A stretch of 42,425 bases of DNA from CAYMRB01 sp964392615 (GTDB taxonomy: Bacteria; Planctomycetota; UBA8108): positions 1 through 42,425 of the forward strand of contig CAYMRB010000023.1 in assembly GCA_964392615.1 (NCBI GenBank), written 5' to 3'. Positions within the stretch are counted from its first letter, which is position 1; each line of letters begins with the position of its first letter. The notes beneath the pieces were generated by a model that had not been told where the DNA came from, ran no database searches, and saw only the letters and a list, made by a program, of their open reading frames with translations. Positions 39,850-42,425 of this stretch are shown here, piece after piece. A program made the position numbers and the translations under genes.

Positions 39850-42141
39850 CTACAGGCTGTCGCAGTCCAGGTCGTCCGGGGTCGGATCGGTGCCCGGATC
39901 GGGATACGGCGCCGGCGGCAGCGGCCCGCCGGTGAAGAGTCCGCCGAGGAGGTAGATCGGATCGGTGATCACCACCTCGCCGTCGTCGTCGACATCGGCG
40001 GCGTCGGCGCACAGCTCCGGGAAGCCGCCGAACAGCGTCTGCAGAATGTAGATCGCATCGCTGAGATCGACCACGCCGGACACGTTGGCGTCTCCCCGAA
40101 CGAACCCGCCGGCGGCGACCCACCGGAAGGCGTCCACGCGCGAGGCAGAGCCCCAGCGGTTCGAGACGGCGATATCGACCGAGCCCTCCCAAGCTTCCGC
40201 GGGGAGAGTCGCCTCGATCAGCCGTCCGTTGACGACACTGGCGTCGATCTCGGCGCCGTTGGCTCGGACGGTCGTGTCCTCGTTCTGGGTGAAGCCCGTA
40301 CCTTCGATGACGATGTCGACCGGTGCGCCGGTCGGTGCCGTTGGCGGCGTGACGGACTCCACGCTCACGTCGCAGCCGCTCAGGTGGAAGCCGCTGATCA
40401 GGACGGCATCGCCGGCATTGTTGGAGAAGTCCGGGCCGCCGTCGCCGCGCATCGCGTTCGGGAACAGGTCGTCGTAGCCGTCGAGGTCGACGTCGCGCGC
40501 CTCCATCGAGTAGGCCAGCAGGTCACCGGGATGCGTGCCGACGACCATCGCCAGCCGCAAACCGGGAGGCGTATCCTCCTCCTGCGGGTTCCAGAATGCC
40601 GGGAAACGCTCCGGCCGACCGAAGGCGACCGAGACTGCACCGGACCCCGGCCGCGAGCCGTTCTCCGTCGCATCCCAGTGCGGGATGCCGATCGCGAGGT
40701 CGTCGTAGCCGTCGTGGTCGAGGTCGGCGGCCGACAGCGTGTCGGCGAATATGTCGCCATTGTGAATCCCGCGCATCGTCGAGATGTGCAGGTCGTCGGG
40801 GCGTGGGACGACCGGGGTGTCGTTCAGGTCGATGATCGCGCCGCCGAGCCCGGGTCGCCAGTAGATCAGGTGCGCGGCACCGGCGTTGAATGCATCGCCG
40901 TTGCGAGCGGTCAGCGCGCCGATGACGAGGTCGACGTATCCATCGCCATCGAAGTCGCCGCTGGTGAGCTCCTCGCCCGCCGCGTCGCCGGAACGCGCGC
41001 CGTAAATCGTCGTCAAGCGCGCCGCGATCGCCGGTTCGAGCGCCTCGTCGAGGTCGATCAGCGCGGGCAGGCGCGGAACGGCCGGATCGCTGTGGAACAC
41101 GTACGTCTCGCCGGAGTCGCGGCGTCGATCTCCTGGCGGGCCGTCCGCTCCCGCCCCGCCGTGGGAGCGGAACTCGCTGCCGCCGCTGCGGCTCGCCGAC
41201 AGTCGGTTGAGCGCTGACGCGACGACGAGCTCGGCCATGCCGTCGGCGTCGAGGTCGTTCGCGTGGACCGAGCAGCCGAAGTGGTCCTCGCTATCGCGCC
41301 CGAGAATCACGCTGACACCCTCGTCGAACTCGGCGAGGTCGATCGGCCCGCGCGGGTAGTCGTCGCGGCCGTAGACGACGTACACCTTGCCGCGGTGGGG
41401 CGACGCGACGTCGCCGGACGGGTACTGGTCGGCGCCGATGATCAGGTCCGAGAGCCCGTCGCCGTCGAGGTCGCCCGCCTCGACCCAGATGCCAACTCGT
41501 TCTCCCGGTGTCGCGCCGATGAACGTCGTGATGTTGCCGGGCGGCGCCGCGAGGTCGTAGACCGGGCCGCCGTCGAGGAGGCCGGGGCGACCGAAGACGA
41601 CGTAGACCGCGCCGCAGTTGTCGCGCTGCATGGCGCCGGAGTCCGGATCGCGCAGGTCGTAGTTCTGCGCGCTGAGCATCAGGTCTTCGAGCCCGTCGCC
41701 GTCGAGGTCGGCGGTGTAGAGCTCCGTGCCGAGCATGTCGCCCGAGCGCGCGCCGAGCAGCGTCAGGCCCCGGTCCTCCGCCGCGAGCGTCGCGCGGTCG
41801 ATGACGCCGCCGATGGTGCCGTTGCCCGGGTAGACGTGGACCTCGCCGCCCAGCTCCCGATCGTTGGCGGCGCCGCTCGGCGCGCGCATCGGCGCGAGCA
41901 CGAGGTCGGGGTGGCCGTCGCCGTCGTAGTCGCCGATCTCGACCGGCAGGCCGTAGTCACCGCCGATTTCCTCGTCGAGGTAGATCGTGGTCTGGCCGGC
42001 CTGCTCGACATCTTCGGTGAGCCAGGTGACGAAATCGGGGCACAGGGCTCGCACGACCAGGGCGACGAACAGGACGCCGAAGCACGCGGCCGTCAAGGCG
42101 CACAGGACTCGGTAGAGTCGGGAGTCGGGGGTGAAGGTCAC
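39850..42141 (-). CDS. FG-GAP seven-bladed propeller surface protein with IPT and dockerin-like domains
   Basis: 763 aa from a GTG at 42141, chosen because GGAGG lies 8-12 bp upstream and a membrane/signal segment (about 10-33) follows. The frame is open to 42336, but that part gives no signal peptide. Seven calcium-loop motifs of the integrin-alpha type are seen (DYDGDGHPDL, DLDGDGLEDL, DLDGDGLSDL, DLDADGMAEL, DFDGDGYVDL, DLDHDGYDDL, DVDLDGYDDL), enough for one complete propeller. An IPT/TIG-like domain (about 590-675, VESVTPPTAPTGAPVDIVIEG) and a dockerin-like pair (about 677-763) follow, ending LDCDSL. It is probably anchored outside the cytoplasm and binds ligands or other surface proteins. 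The hydrophobic segment lacks a clear cleavage site, so it may stay membrane-anchored. Confidence 0.88.
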   Translation of the reverse strand: MTFTPDSRLYRVLCALTAACFGVLFVALVVRALCPDFVTWLTEDVEQAGQTTIYLDEEIGGDYGLPVEIGDYDGDGHPDLVLAPMRAPSGAANDRELGGEVHVYPGNGTIGGVIDRATLAAEDRGLTLLGARSGDMLGTELYTADLDGDGLEDLMLSAQNYDLRDPDSGAMQRDNCGAVYVVFGRPGLLDGGPVYDLAAPPGNITTFIGATPGERVGIWVEAGDLDGDGLSDLIIGADQYPSGDVASPHRGKVYVVYGRDDYPRGPIDLAEFDEGVSVILGRDSEDHFGCSVHANDLDADGMAELVVASALNRLSASRSGGSEFRSHGGAGADGPPGDRRRDSGETYVFHSDPAVPRLPALIDLDEALEPAIAARLTTIYGARSGDAAGEELTSGDFDGDGYVDLVIGALTARNGDAFNAGAAHLIYWRPGLGGAIIDLNDTPVVPRPDDLHISTMRGIHNGDIFADTLSAADLDHDGYDDLAIGIPHWDATENGSRPGSGAVSVAFGRPERFPAFWNPQEEDTPPGLRLAMVVGTHPGDLLAYSMEARDVDLDGYDDLFPNAMRGDGGPDFSNNAGDAVLISGFHLSGCDVSVESVTPPTAPTGAPVDIVIEGTGFTQNEDTTVRANGAEIDASVVNGRLIEATLPAEAWEGSVDIAVSNRWGSASRVDAFRWVAAGGFVRGDANVSGVVDLSDAIYILQTLFGGFPELCADAADVDDDGEVVITDPIYLLGGLFTGGPLPPAPYPDPGTDPTPDDLDCDSL

Positions 42142-42425
42142 AGGTGGAGCCTCCGATACTGGACCCGAACAGGAAGAAAGCACGAGGGGCCCACCCGCCA
42201 ACGCTAGGCTTGCACAGCCGTGAAACAGGTGAGTCGACCATCTCCTCGCCGCTGGCAGATGCCCGCCAGCATATGTCGAATTGTACCCGAGCGGCGATCC
42301 GCAGAACAGCCTTCCACCGCGGTCGCGGGCCGTCAATCGCCCCCGGCTTGCCCCGAATCGGCCGGCTGTGCCGTGAAGAATCGGGCCAACCTTTCGCCAT
42401 ATCGGTCGTCGGCCATCGTCGCGAC
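42142..42425. other. Upstream region of the FG-GAP gene, right edge of window
   Basis: 284 bp with no convincing gene. Open frames on both strands here lack family signal. GGAGG at about 42149-42153 (read on the minus strand) is the likely ribosome site of the FG-GAP gene. A promoter for that gene is expected but I could not place one. Confidence 0.4.

Noticed and set aside
37829..40192. 787-codon minus-strand frame spanning three genes
   Set aside because: It crosses the operon's last gene and the MFS and FG-GAP genes in another frame; all three have clear family features, this one has none.
1..42425. Insertion sequences, CRISPR array, prophage or integrase
   Set aside because: No transposase or integrase motifs, no spaced identical repeats and no terminal inverted repeats with target duplications were seen.

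Overview
This 42.4 kb window comes from a GC-rich bacterial chromosome, most likely from the Planctomycetota. The evidence is family-level and based on reading the proteins. Three secreted proteins share the C-terminal dockerin-like module with a terminal Cys tail that is common in planctomycetal exported proteins. There is an ECF sigma factor fused through a membrane segment to about 1,400 residues of carboxypeptidase-regulatory-like domains. An exported methyltransferase-like/PQQ-propeller fusion is present, along with many large multi-domain envelope proteins. No tRNA, rRNA, CRISPR array, transposase or phage gene was recognised, so this looks like resident chromosome.

Layout. 1-5.8 kb: the end of a purple-acid-phosphatase-like metallophosphoesterase and a giant lamin-tail/CotH surface protein, both with dockerin-like tails. 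6-12.2 kb: two membrane signalling proteins, namely an FHA-TM-transglutaminase-TPR protein and a TM/coiled-coil/double-PAS protein with no output domain. 12.2-16.2 kb: glyA (minus), a small membrane protein, an amicyanin-like cupredoxin lipoprotein and a di-heme MauG/cytochrome c peroxidase lipoprotein. 16.4-18.8 kb (minus): a JAMM peptidase followed 6 bp later by a GYF_2-TM-ankyrin protein. 19.2-21.2 kb: hemB (Mg-type) translationally coupled to an EamA transporter, then a small membrane-protein gene interrupted by an in-frame TAG. 21.6-26.6 kb (minus): the membrane-tethered sigma-factor fusion.

26.7-39.8 kb is a glycan-processing locus. A GH172 (DUF2961) lipoprotein is read leftward towards the sigma gene. 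Divergent from it is a tight operon of an exported methyltransferase-like/PQQ propeller, a GH95-like fucosidase, a second diverged GH95-like protein and a TIM-barrel hydrolase with a discoidin domain. An MFS transporter lies convergent at the far end. The 263-bp divergent promoter region carries a 15-bp palindrome and an 11-bp direct repeat spaced 21 bp. 39.8-42.1 kb: a seven-motif FG-GAP propeller protein with IPT and dockerin-like domains.

Best candidate for an undescribed system: the glycan locus together with the adjacent sigma/carboxypeptidase-regulatory fusion. I propose, as inference only, that the tethered sigma factor senses envelope or glycan state and controls the neighbouring hydrolases. 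Other points of interest are the amicyanin-like/MauG-like pair, the exported methyltransferase fold with a damaged SAM motif, active-site changes in the two GH95-like proteins, and the amber-interrupted small ORF.
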